Assembly: GCA_964036195.1 (NCBI GenBank)
Contig: OZ038450.1
Span: 808,701-872,700 of the forward strand
Origin: Sphaerolaimus hirsutus
Lineage: Eukaryota > Nematoda > Chromadorea > Monhysterida > Sphaerolaimidae
DNA: 64,000 bases
Direction: 5' to 3'
Below the pieces are notes generated by a model. It made no database searches and was not told where the DNA came from. It saw only the letters and a list, made by a program, of their open reading frames with translations. Positions 34,101 through 46,100 of this stretch are shown in pieces (the first letter of the stretch is position 1; every line of letters begins with the position of its first letter). A program made the position numbers and the translations under genes.

Positions 34101-37100
34101 TGTATGGATGACCACTTTTTTCATGCATATGGAACATGCTTTTTAATCAACTTATTGAACTTTTTAGTTTTGTCGAGTCGTCACAAATAAACCGTGTAAA
34201 CGCGGCCTTTTACATTTTGATTATCTGGCGTGTAGGGTCAGGGTGCATTAATGCTGCTATTACAGCTCGGGCGTAAAATTAACCGGGCATAAATTGATTT
34301 TTGGGCATAAAATTAATTACAGGTGAATGGATAACGATATGGCGTTGTAATTTCAGTCAAAGAAAGTGCACATGCAGATGTTGCTTGTGTCCAACGCTCA
34401 TTAGTTTATTCGAATTGTACTAGAAGTTATGAATTTTGGCGCAAATTTTTTTCATTTTACACCCTTATTTTATGCAACTGACAGCGCACAATTGAAAAAA
34501 TTGTGCTAAAATTCATCACTCCCAGTACGATTAAAATAAACTCAGGAGCTTTGGACACAAGAAACGTCTGCATCTAAGCTTTCTTTGACTGAAATAACAA
34601 TGTCGTATACCCTAGTTACTTTACACCCTGCACGCGTGGTTCCCGCTGGGAGTGTGCCAACGATGGTTAGCGCGTGCGAGTTTCATAAAAAGATGACAAA
34701 ATTGATTGTTGTTATAATGTTATTCATTTACATATTCACATCGATGAATTTTTTCATCTTTTTACGGAAATCGCGTGACTTAGCAATCATTGGCACGCTT
34801 CCAACACGAGACATAAATCAGTGCGACGGCAGAGTATCATGTACGCCGAGTATAACTTTATCCATTCATCTGTAATTAATTTTATGCCCAAAATCAATTT
34901 TACGCCCAGTCAATTTTACGCCCGAGCGGTAATCGCAGCATACGCGAGATTAAATCTGGCGACAGGAAATGTCACTTCTGGGTAGGAAATGACAAACAAT
35001 TGGATTGCGATTTCCCACCCCCTCCACGTATAGGTGTGGAAAAACGTATTTACGTTTACCCGAAATACCCGGTTATTTGGGTATTTATACTTACGTTTAC
35101 GTTTACGTTTTCCAAAAATACCATTACGTTTTGTTACGTTTTCCTGACCAAAATACCCGGGTACTAGGGAAAACGTAAAAAACTTGTGATCGTTCACATG
35201 ATACATAAATACATACAAAACATATTTACATACAAAAATGTAGTGTATGAAAAAAGTGACTGCACGCTTGCACTTACACATGGAATACTGGGTACATATT
35301 CATAAATGTGTTCAAAAGCTGAACACAAAAACCTTTGATTCTGGAGCGTTGCGTTTATAATTTTTTTGTGATGAATTGTGACCACTTGCACAACTGTGAG
35401 TAGTACATGTTTCGAAACTGGCAGGGCGAGTGCAAGCTCTGGTGCCAATCCCAGACTCTGTAGGATGTCCTGTAAAATGTAAAATTTCATGCAAATGTCA
35501 AACTCATGTAAAATGCCCAGCAAAATGGCAAAGATTTGCCACCTTCCAGGGCACTTTGCAAGACTTTAGACACTGCATGCCATTTGACATTTTACAAAGC
35601 ATTTTACAGGGTCTGGGACTCCCCCAGAATCACCAGCGTTAGTTGGATTTAGCCACACTTACTACAGAAAGTGGTGCAGATGGAATGATTGACCCACCTG
35701 AAGGTGAAAATAATGGTACCGTATTTCCTTGAATTACCCCCTGGGGGTTTATTTTTTCAGAGTGAAAATTTTGGGAGAAAAACGTGAAAAATGCAACAAT
35801 AACCACCATTTATAAGTTTTTACAGCCTTATATAAGGATGTAGATGGTATAAACGATGTTCTAACGTAACACAGTAAGTGTTTTGAACGTCTGCTATGCA
35901 TTTCCCGGATTACAAATTCATAGTGCCCATTTTGAGGGGGGGTATTTCGAGGGGGGGGGAGGGTATTTCGAGGAAATACGGTATTTATATTCCAAAGCAC
36001 AATGGCAAATATGGTGTGTAAAATTTTTTACGTTTACGTTTTTTTTTACGTATTCCTTGGTATTTTAAAAATACCTTACATTTTAGTATTTATACTTTTT
36101 ATTTGGAAAAGGTATTTACGTTTACGTTTACGTTTTCCAAAAATACCAGTATTTGCACAACTCTGGTGTGGAGTAGCGATGGCAAACCCTCTCCAAGTGT
36201 TTAAATTGTTCAAGGATGAGTTCCAAAATGAAATTCAGATTTGAAATTTTCAGTTTAAAATAGTTTTAGAATCGTAGAATTTTCCTTGAAAGTGATTTTT
36301 CACAAGGTCCAATTTTTTTTGAAAACTCTGAAAAACTCTCAAAAATTTGGAAACGTTGTCGAATTTCTGTCCATCGAATTTTTGTTTGCCATCGTCAGTG
36401 GTCACATAAATTTTATGTGTGCTAATGCGTGATGTAAACCACTAATTTTAGTGGTTTACATCACGCATTAGCATAAAATAATTACAATCAAGCTTTGTCT
36501 TACCTCTGGCGTATCTGTGGAACCTGGCCATATTAGCCTCGTGTCTGCTGAGTAGTTTAGCACCAGGGTCAAGTCTCTGGGGCCGGGCCAGCGCCACCGG
36601 CATGTCCCTGGAGGCACTCCCAGGGCCTGTAAAGTGCCCTGGAAAATAGAAATGCCATGCTAAGGGTTTCTGAAATCATGCAAAATCCCTGCCAATAGCA
36701 AACGTTTGCCATTTTGCGTGACATTTTTCATGACTTTAAACACTTTGCATGACATTTAACATTAACAGGGCATTTTACAGTGTCTGGGAGTGGCACCTGG
36801 CGTCGGTGAGACACGTTGGCTCGGTGTAGATGTCGGTGGTGCTCGGGGTCCGTCTGCGTCTGGGGCTGCGGCTGCGCAGCTCGTCCGACGTGTCCGACCG
36901 CGTCAGGTTCGAGTAGCCGCTCGACGCAGCCTCCTGGCGAGCGACATTCAACGGCGCGGCGCGCGGAGCCACGCCGCCGCTGCCTGCGCCCCAAGCGCGC
37001 CAACTTTGCATCACATTTCACATTGTACACGGCACTTGACTTGGCTTTTCACACTGTAGCAGTGTACAAGAGCATTTTGAATTACAACTGGAGTTTTCCT

Positions 37101-40100
37101 CGAAATACCCCCCTTGAATAAACCCCCCTCGAAATTCCCCCAGGTGTTTTTGAGCTGAGGAGAAAATACCCCCCTCGAAATACCCCCCGTCTGGAATGAT
37201 GTACATAATTTATGCAATTTTATGCATGTACATGTACATGTATTTATTGATGCCAATTTGCATCGCAGATATGCATATTTATACGCTAATTTGTGTACAG
37301 ATGTACCTCTATATCCCCGATATGTCTCACATTTATATCGGTTTTGGGTATGAAAAAGCATACTCTTTACTATGAATTTCATGAAAATTTCTGACGGAAT
37401 AATAACCCCCCACTCCTCGAATAAGCCCCCGCCTTCCCTCGAAATAACCATCCTCAAAATTTCCACTTTGAAAAACTAAACCCCCTAAGCGTATTTCGAG
37501 GAAATGCGGTAATATAGGTATGTTCCAAGAACTTAACTTAACTGTCCTAGCTTTGTGGACATATTCCGGACATTGAGGGCGTAGTAGACTACGGTAAATG
37601 TCCGGTATATGTTTACAAAGCTGCGACATAAGTCTTTGGGACATATCTATCCATTTGGAATGCAAAAGCATGCAACTTTGTCTAGGGTCTAGGATTTTTT
37701 TACGGGAAACGGAAAGGTTGAAAGTTTCCGTGTGAAAAACGTCGACAACCTATGAGAGAACCGACCATCTCCGTAGTCGTAGCTGGAGCAGCTGAAATAT
37801 TCGCTGGCGGTGGCCTGGCTGCTGTCGGCGCTGCTGGGCGGCGCGTCGACTTTGTGCTGCTGCTGCTGCCGCTTGTACTTGAGGAAGTCGTACAGCCCCG
37901 ACGACGGTCTGAATGGAGCCGCGTTGGCGCTGTCCCCGGCCCCGTCGCCTTCGGGCTTGGACGCGTCGCCGCACGGCTTGTATCTGCGGCGCCACAAGTA
38001 AAAACATGTCTACCTATATCCTGACATGACACTGCACAGTGAATGTTACCATCTTTTCAAGAATAAAATCACGTGGAAGATGTTGCATCTAGTTCACTGA
38101 CGGGAAGAGCAACGTAATGCGATGCGAAAATGAAACTACTTGGTTTTTATCCCAATCGGATATGGTAGATTGCATGATGTGCGTGGGCGGGATGGGACGT
38201 AGCACGTACCTTTTGCTGTTGTGCAGCCCCTTGCCGTTGGAGGCCCAGTCGAAGCCGCGCTGCTCGTCCTTGAGCATCATGCGTGCCACCGCCCGCTCGT
38301 CCACGGCCGCCTGCCTGTAGCTGCGCATGCGGCCCGTCGCCGGCGCCACCGCCGCGCCCCCGCCGCCATCTGCGACCGGGGCCCGTGCGTTAAGGGATTA
38401 TTCAGGGGGGGGGATTATTTTTTCCTCATGCGTCTCACGGGGTGAGATTATTCGAGGGGGGATTATTCAAGGGGGGTTATTCAAGCAAATACGGTATATA
38501 CATGAAAATAGCGATTATAAATGTGAAAATTTGCAAAATGGGTCAAATTTTAGTGAGTTTCTGCAAATTTTGAGCTTTCACTCACGTTTGTACAATACAC
38601 GCTTGTGAATGTCACAATGTGACAGTGAAATTTCTGCTTATGACACCAAAAATTTCACTTGCGACATACACAAGCGCCCAAGCACTTACGCCGCCTATGT
38701 TCGGCGGAGAATAAAGAGTTTGCCAGAGCCAAGAAGTGGGTGAGTAGGCTGGCTGACTGGACTGGACGTGTTGCGAATAGGAGCTTTTCAAGTGGACGCG
38801 CGTTCGACCTGGGTGCGCGTGCCGGGGCAGCGGCAGCCTGGCCACGAGGTAAGCGCCGATCTCCCTGTAGATGTCGGCCGACTGCAGAAAGTGGCTGGCG
38901 GGCACGAGCAGCGACAGGAACACGGGCAGGAAGAGCAGCGCGTGCAGGGCGCCCACGCCCACCACCAGCAGAACGGTCTTCACGAACGTGCGCACCATGT
39001 ACGAGTCTGCGATTGCAAACGTCTGCCACATTCATATTCGACAATATCACAATGTATAAAATATAAGCTTATTATGCTCAAACGAATAGAATTAGAATAG
39101 CATAACAGTGTCGATAGATAACAATGACAGTGCCGCACTCGCAGAGCAGCTCACCGATGGGCGCGAGGGCCATCACGCCCAGCACAGTGGACAGGGCCGC
39201 CTGTATGATGGGCGTGCCCACCGAGCGCAGCGCCGCGTGCGACCGCTTGCCGTCGTCGGCGCGAGACACCTGCAAAAGTGTACTCATAAGATTGCTTTAA
39301 GAAAGCTAAGATTAAAAGGCACAAAAATTTATTATTTTCATCCAAGTTGTTGTTTTTTAAAAATTTAGAACTCAATTTTATTGAAATTTATCACGTGATA
39401 GATGTTATTTTTCAATTTGAATCAAAAACGTATGGTGGAAAATAGGCTGACGTAAAATCAACTTTACGTTGACACAGTTGAGGAGTTTGTTTCCGAAACC
39501 CGTTATCTCCACGTTTTTCAATGTTGTCAAAATTGCATTTGAAACTTTGACATAAAACAAAAATAGTACTAATAATAACCCCCCCCCCCTCAAATAACCC
39601 CCCTAAAAATTTCCACTCTGAAAAAATTAACCCCCTGGGGAAATTCGGGGAAATACGGTAAATTAGAACGAAAGACTGAGAATGTAAAACGGACCAGAAA
39701 ATGATAGGTCATGTGCGCGGCGAAGTCGACGGAAAAACCAATAGACATTATGATGGTGATCATGGAGACGATGTCCAGGCGGACGTCCCACAGCGCCAGC
39801 CCCCCAGCCACGCCCGCGTTGATGCTGCGCCAACAGCACATCTTACCAGTGCCACATTTACACAAAGCGTTATAGCTTACGTTAGCGTGAGCAAAATTCG
39901 GACACTATTTTTGAAAAATTCGAAATTCAAGACGTCATTTGAAAACAAAAAAATGAAAAAATATTATAAATATTAGGTTGGAAAGAAAGTTCTGTCACTT
40001 CCTGCTGCTTTTATGCTCCGCTCCGCCTCGTTGCTAGAAACTGACAGAACTTTCTTTCCAGCCTAATAACACCGTTTATGCTGCGATTAGAGCTCAGGCG

Positions 40101-43100
40101 TAAAATTTACTGGCGTAAATTTAATTACAGGTGAATGGATAAAGATATGGCATTGTAATTTCAGTCAAAGAAAGCGCACATGTATATGTTGCTTGTGTCT
40201 AAAGCTCATCAGTTTATTTTAATTGTACTAGAAGTAATGAATTTTGGCGCAAATTTTTTTAATTTTACGCGCGAGCTGTAAGTTGTATAAAATTAAGGCG
40301 TAAATTAAAAAAATTTGCGCCAAAATTCATTACTTCTAGTACAATTAAAATTTAGATTTTACACTGGAATTTTACGCGCGAGCTGTAATCGCAGCAGTAC
40401 AGCAAAAAAAATGTGAATATCGGCGGTATGTTTGAGTGTTCAAAATGATCGCAAGAATGTGCACGCGCGGCGCACGTACCTGAGTATAGTCGCGCCAATC
40501 CACAGCGCAACGAGTATTTTGGGTATAAAGAGCAGAGTGATAGCTACCATCATGACCACGGCGATGATCACGTTGATGGCGGTCGAGCGCACCGTGCTGT
40601 CCTGTTGGTCGACCAGCAGGAAGTTGGTGTCGTACACGAAGCCGGGCAGACCTGCGGTCGCAGTGCTTCGTACGAGCCGCACAAACACTGCTTGGCCACT
40701 GGTTCCTATCCCAATTCGAAGCTCGCTGACCAGCCCACCAAGCAAAAGTGTTCAAGCAGGCAGTGCTGACAAAAATATTGCAGGATGAGCAATGTACATG
40801 TACAAAGCTGAAACGAAGTATATGTGTATACGTACGATAATGCGTCGCGTTACTTGTCAGCAATCTTTGAATTGGGATCTGAACCAGTTGACATTTGATG
40901 ACCCATTTGATTTGATGACCGAGTTTATCAACAAACAGATGTGGAGAGGGTAAAGCTACCTGAAAGAGCGAATGTACTCCTGAGAACGTTGGCTATCGCG
41001 GTGTGGTTCACCAGTCCAACGTGTCTCATCCTGATGAGCATTTTCGACGCCCGAATTTGTCCCAACGTTTCGGGATCGTCGGAAAATAACACATCGGTGG
41101 CCAAGTTCTGACTGCTCGGCTCCCGCAAGAAGGCCCGCAGCGTGATCAGGAACTGCTGCTCGCTTTGGAAAAGTCGACCGTTCGTGTGCCTGCGCGTTTT
41201 CGCGCACAAAAGTAAAACAATTTGCCGTTCACAACTTCATAAGGCAGGAAACGTTTACATGTTTGTTTAAGGATGACAGAAATTTTCAGTTTTCAAGCAT
41301 CTTTTCGTCATGAAAATTGAAAATTTGACTTGTGTAACCTCGTGATCTTGATCAGCCCAGGCTAGATCACATGAAATATCATAGATAATGTAATCACGCG
41401 CACTGGATTAAATACATTTTTCTACTATCGAGTGTTGCCGGGAGTATTTGTTCTTGCATCATCGTAATCAAGGCTGCATAGAACAAATACACTTAAAAAG
41501 CAAAAATCCCGACAAAAAGAGAACATTTAATATGCATAATTACTGTATATCCTTGAATAAGACCCCCTTGACTGACCCCCGCACTGAATAACTCTCCCTC
41601 TGTGATGGGTGGAAGAGATGTTGCAAAAAATTGAGAAAAGTGAACAATGAAGTCAGACAGACCAAATATAAACTGCCAGTCAATATAAACCGGCTTTCGC
41701 TCAAAATTTTTTCAAAAGTTTGTAGTTCGATCCAGGAAGGGAGTTCAGCCAAGGTGTTTGTATTTTTGGATAGCCCTAACATTTGTCTACTCGCACCCCC
41801 GGGGGGACCCCTGTGGCAATGGGGGTGCAGCCACAGGGGTCCCCCCGGGGGTGCGAGTAGACAAATGTTAGGGCTATCCAAAAATACAAACATATTGGCT
41901 GAACTCCCTTCCTGGATCGAACTACAAACTTTTGAAAAAAATTTGAGCGAAAGCCAGTTTATATTGACCGGCAGTTTAGCTATGCATGGGCTGATTCATC
42001 GAATGCAAATGCTATACAGTGTGTGAAATTGAAAATACAAAAGAATTTCCGTCTACAGCTGCAACAGCAGATGACATAGTGTTATTCTGAGGAAAAATAG
42101 CTCTCCCTCAAAAACTCTAATGAAAAATAACTCCCCTGGAGCTTTATTCAAGGATATACGGTACATGATCTATGAAATTTGAGGTTTGGCCTAGGCAGTG
42201 AGGGTGATGAAATAATGATCAATTGGGGCGTCATACATACAAAAAAATTATTTCCATTCCAAAATATGGTTGATAAGAAACATAAAGACTCGCCGCAAAA
42301 CGAAACGTGTGAACGCGGTAAAAATCAATCAGAAAGACTCTATTCGACCTACCTATCGAACTCGCTCAGCCAAAACTCTCCGTCGCTAGTGTAAACTGTA
42401 TTCGTGAGGTTACGGTATAGCTGCAGGACGTGCGCCTTGGTGTGCGGCTGGTGGTACTTGATTTGCGTGCCCTTGAGCACGCAGAAGGAGTAGCCCCCGT
42501 AGCTGGTGAAGTGCTCGGTCTGGCCGCTGAGCTCGTCGTTCAGGTAGGAGTCGCTGGGCACGAGCAGACGCAGGTCCAGCCCGATGGGCAGCTGCAGCAG
42601 GCCGTACACCGCGCCGCCTGGGGCATTCGTGGTGGGTGCGGTCTATACACTAGTGCACTGGCTCATTCGATGCATACTGGTGGGTCCACTCACATTGTAT
42701 TAGGTTGGAAAGAAAGTTCTGTCCGTTTCTGCTTTTATGCTCCGCTCCGCTTCGTTTCTAGAAGCGGACAAAACTTTCTTTCCAACCACATAGTTCGTGC
42801 CGCACAGCCATCTCAAAATGTAAATAGGTACCTGCTGCAATGTCGGACAATTTGAGCCACATGTGCATTCAAAGATCGTCGAACGAAATTTTTGTCGTCG
42901 CAGAAAAAGCGTGTCAAGGCGCGGTTTACATTACTCTTTCAAAACCACATCGCATGACAGAGGGCATTTCCAATATAAGGCCACCGACCGATATAAACGC
43001 AATAGCATATGAGGACGAAAGCCCTGACGGCCCACACGTGCAGCAGGTCGGCGTAGGTGGTCGACAGGAAGTCGGTCACCAGCTGGGTGTCGCGCCGCCG

Positions 43101-46100
43101 CGCCGCCCCGCCGCCCGACTGCGGCCGCTCGCCCTGCCCGCCCGCGCACAGGACGCGCCACGTGGACGACTCGTCTGGGGGGGGGCATTGGCACTGCGTA
43201 CACAGATAGTACCCGACTGCAAGTTGGGCAACTCATAAATGTAAAATGTATTCTATACGCCTTTGGATTTGCCGGAATGAAAAGTTTGTCAACTAATATT
43301 GGCGGCGATCTGATGCACGTAGGCGCAACCACAATGAGTTAACAATTTGAATCAACTCAAATGGGTTCGAAGTCGATTTATGAGTTCCCAAATTTCGTGT
43401 ATGCATGTGGGCACAATGCACCAACCTTGGCACTGATGCTTGGGCTTGGTCTTCTGGAAAGTGATGCAATGTCTATTGGCAGCTTCCCTGCGCCCGCTGA
43501 GCGCCATGCACGCGGTGAAAAACGTCATTTGGAACAAGAACGCGTACAGGATGGCCAGCGCGCAGTACGTGCAGAAAATACCTGCGGTTCAGTTGACGGC
43601 GTGTTTCCTGAGGGTTTTCCTGTGTCGTGATTTTTTGTGACATTTGGCGGTGGTGTCGATGTCCACTATGTAGTGTGTGTAGGGCCAATCCTGAAAACCA
43701 GTCTTCCCAAAACAAATGCATCTAATTTTCAAATTAGTCGATAAAAACGTGTCGTGTCCATGAGCTGCTAGAATTGACAATTTATTTGAAGTATTGAGCG
43801 TCATCACAATCTTTTTATCGCCCATGTCCAAAAAGAACACAAAAATAATCATGTGAGTGTATACCACAGAAAAACTGGAGCAAAGGCATGCACAAGGTAA
43901 GGGAACATACGGACGGCGGCGAAACTGCTGACTGCGCCGACGCTGAAGCTGAGTCCGTCGGTGAGCGCGGTGATCATGATGCTGACGGCCGTGTCGGCCG
44001 AGGCGAGGCTCAGGCGCCGCTCCACCGACAGCAGCGGGTGCGTGGCGCGCCACCCCGCCAGCATCAGGAACATGTTGTCCACCGAGATCGCTGCGGGGAG
44101 GGGCAAGCGGGGCAGTGGTGGTGGACACACGTGAAAACTTGGTCCCATTTTTCATGTTTTTTTTTGCATCTTTTACCTCGTTCTTATATTAAGCAATGGC
44201 ATGTTCATGCGTCCTTTTTTGGAGGAATTTGTCGGGACTGCGATGATAATGGAGCGATTACAGCTCGGGCGTAAAATTCCAGCGTAAAATTCCATCGCAA
44301 AATTGATTACATAAAAGTGGATGATGATACAGGTCTGCAATTTTTCATGGAGAATATGTTTATCAATACCTTCATTGTGTCCGAGAGTCATCATCCACAG
44401 TCACTGCAATTTGATTGTGGAAATTCAAAAATTTCTATTTTACGCTGGAATTTTACGCCAGCTGAAGAAAAATCAATTCTACGCTATGTAATTGCATGCA
44501 ATCACCTGGCGTAGAATTGACTTTTCTTCAGCTGGCGTAAAATTCCAGCGTAAAATAGAAATTTTTGAATTTCAACAATCAAAATGCAGTGACTGTGGAT
44601 GATGACTCTCGGACACAATGAAGGTATTGATAAACATATTCTCCATGAAAAATTGCAGACCTGTATCATCATCCACTTTTATGTAATCAATTTTGCGATG
44701 GAATTTTACGCTGGAATTTTACGCCCGAGCTGTAATCGTAGCATAAGATCCGACCTAAGACCTTGCAATTCGACTTTTTATATCGATTTGTCTATCAAAT
44801 GCATACCGATCTCACATAAAAAGTCGGATTGAATCAAATGTATCATGAACTGAATGGAATCCGTCCATTCAAGTTTGAGTTAAAAAAGATACGTCATTGG
44901 TAACGAAGGGCCGAATCACTGAGTCGTTTCATGTCCGCCGAGTTTTAGTATAAAAACTTCGACAATACAAAAACTGTTCCACTTGAGACAGTTTGCCCGT
45001 CATCAAAACAGCAACCCGGTGCAAATTCCAAACCCTGTAAAATGCCCTGTAAAATGTCAAATATCATGCAAAGTGCAAGTGTAAAATGCCCTGGAAAATG
45101 GCAAACGTACGTTTGCCTTGTTCCAGGGCATTTCCCATGACTTTTGCCACTTTGCATGACATTTGTTATTTTTCAGGGGATTTTAGGGTCTGGGACCCCC
45201 CCCCCCACCTACACATGATCAGGAAGGGCATGATGAGCACCATGTGCATGAAGGGGTAGCCGGCGCCGGTGAGCGTGCCCAGCGTGGCTGTTATAGCGAA
45301 CACTGCGTTGGCGATGCCGCACACGCCCACCAGTGGCTTGCTCAGCACCCAGTCAGACGTGAAGCACGAGCACACGGAGAACACCTGTGGTGGCGCTCGG
45401 TAGTTTGATGGCGATTCTAGTCAACGTAAAATGACATGTAAAATGACGTAAAATGACAGGCAATGTGAGTGTTTGGATTATGCCTAATTTTTGTTTGGAT
45501 TTTGCCTAATTACATTTGGATTATGCTGCAGTTTGGGGCAGAAAAAGTGTTTGGATTATGTCTCATTTTCGTTTGGATTATGCCCCATTTTTGTTTGAAT
45601 TATGCTGTTTGGATTATGCGCTGTTTGAATTTTGAGCTTTCCCCCCTTTTAACAACTTTGCTTTACATGACAATTGGCAAATTTGTATGACATTTGACAC
45701 TTGACTTTACACTTTGCAGGGTCTGGGACTGGAAGCAGTTCTGGCCCACCATGTAACCCCCACCGTAGCAACCAGCCCAACCCACCACGAGCACGATGAA
45801 CAGCAGGGGCATGTAGGGCAGGATGAGCTGTCCGTTGCGCTCGATCTCGGCGCCCCAGCTGATTGCGGACGTGTAGTACAGCTTGATGCGGTCGTAGCGC
45901 AGAGAAGACACTAGGTCGATGAAGGCCCGCTGCCACGCGGACGCCAGTGTCGCCGACTGCGCGGGGTGGTGCGTGGGTGGGCTTGGGCTAGGGTAACCAT
46001 GGGCAAAGTTTCAAAAAAACTGTTATAATTTTTGGTGTTTTTTTCTAAAATGACTTTTCAGATTTCGATATGTTTCCACAAATATTTTCCAACGCTGGTC

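Larger units (their letters stand above)
29095..34207. mobile_element. PIF/Harbinger-like MITE split by a 4.7-kb satellite block
   Basis: Left part 29095 to about 29250 (GACCGCGTTTACATGG, then TGTGACGACTCGGCAACAC) and right part about 33950-34207 (GTCGAGTCGTCACAAATAAA, ending ACGCGGCC) match the intact element at 57317-57737. The foreign block 29251-33950 lies between. Confidence 0.65.

Noticed and set aside
35333-35438. Possible additional Patched-related exon with a Ser/Thr/Cys-rich reading (about 35 codons)
   Set aside because: It follows an introner-like AG but does not fit the phase between exons 19 and 20, its donor (AAAG|GTTTTT) is weak, and it lies between two halves of a family B transposon.
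35655-35696. Mini-exon after TTCACCTTCAG with GTAAGT donor
   Set aside because: No frame joins it to a neighbour without a stop, and nothing in it resembles the tail.
42931-43332. Longer minus-strand frame over exon 9
   Set aside because: It is out of frame with the Patched-related reading, which has TM7 and matching splice phases.
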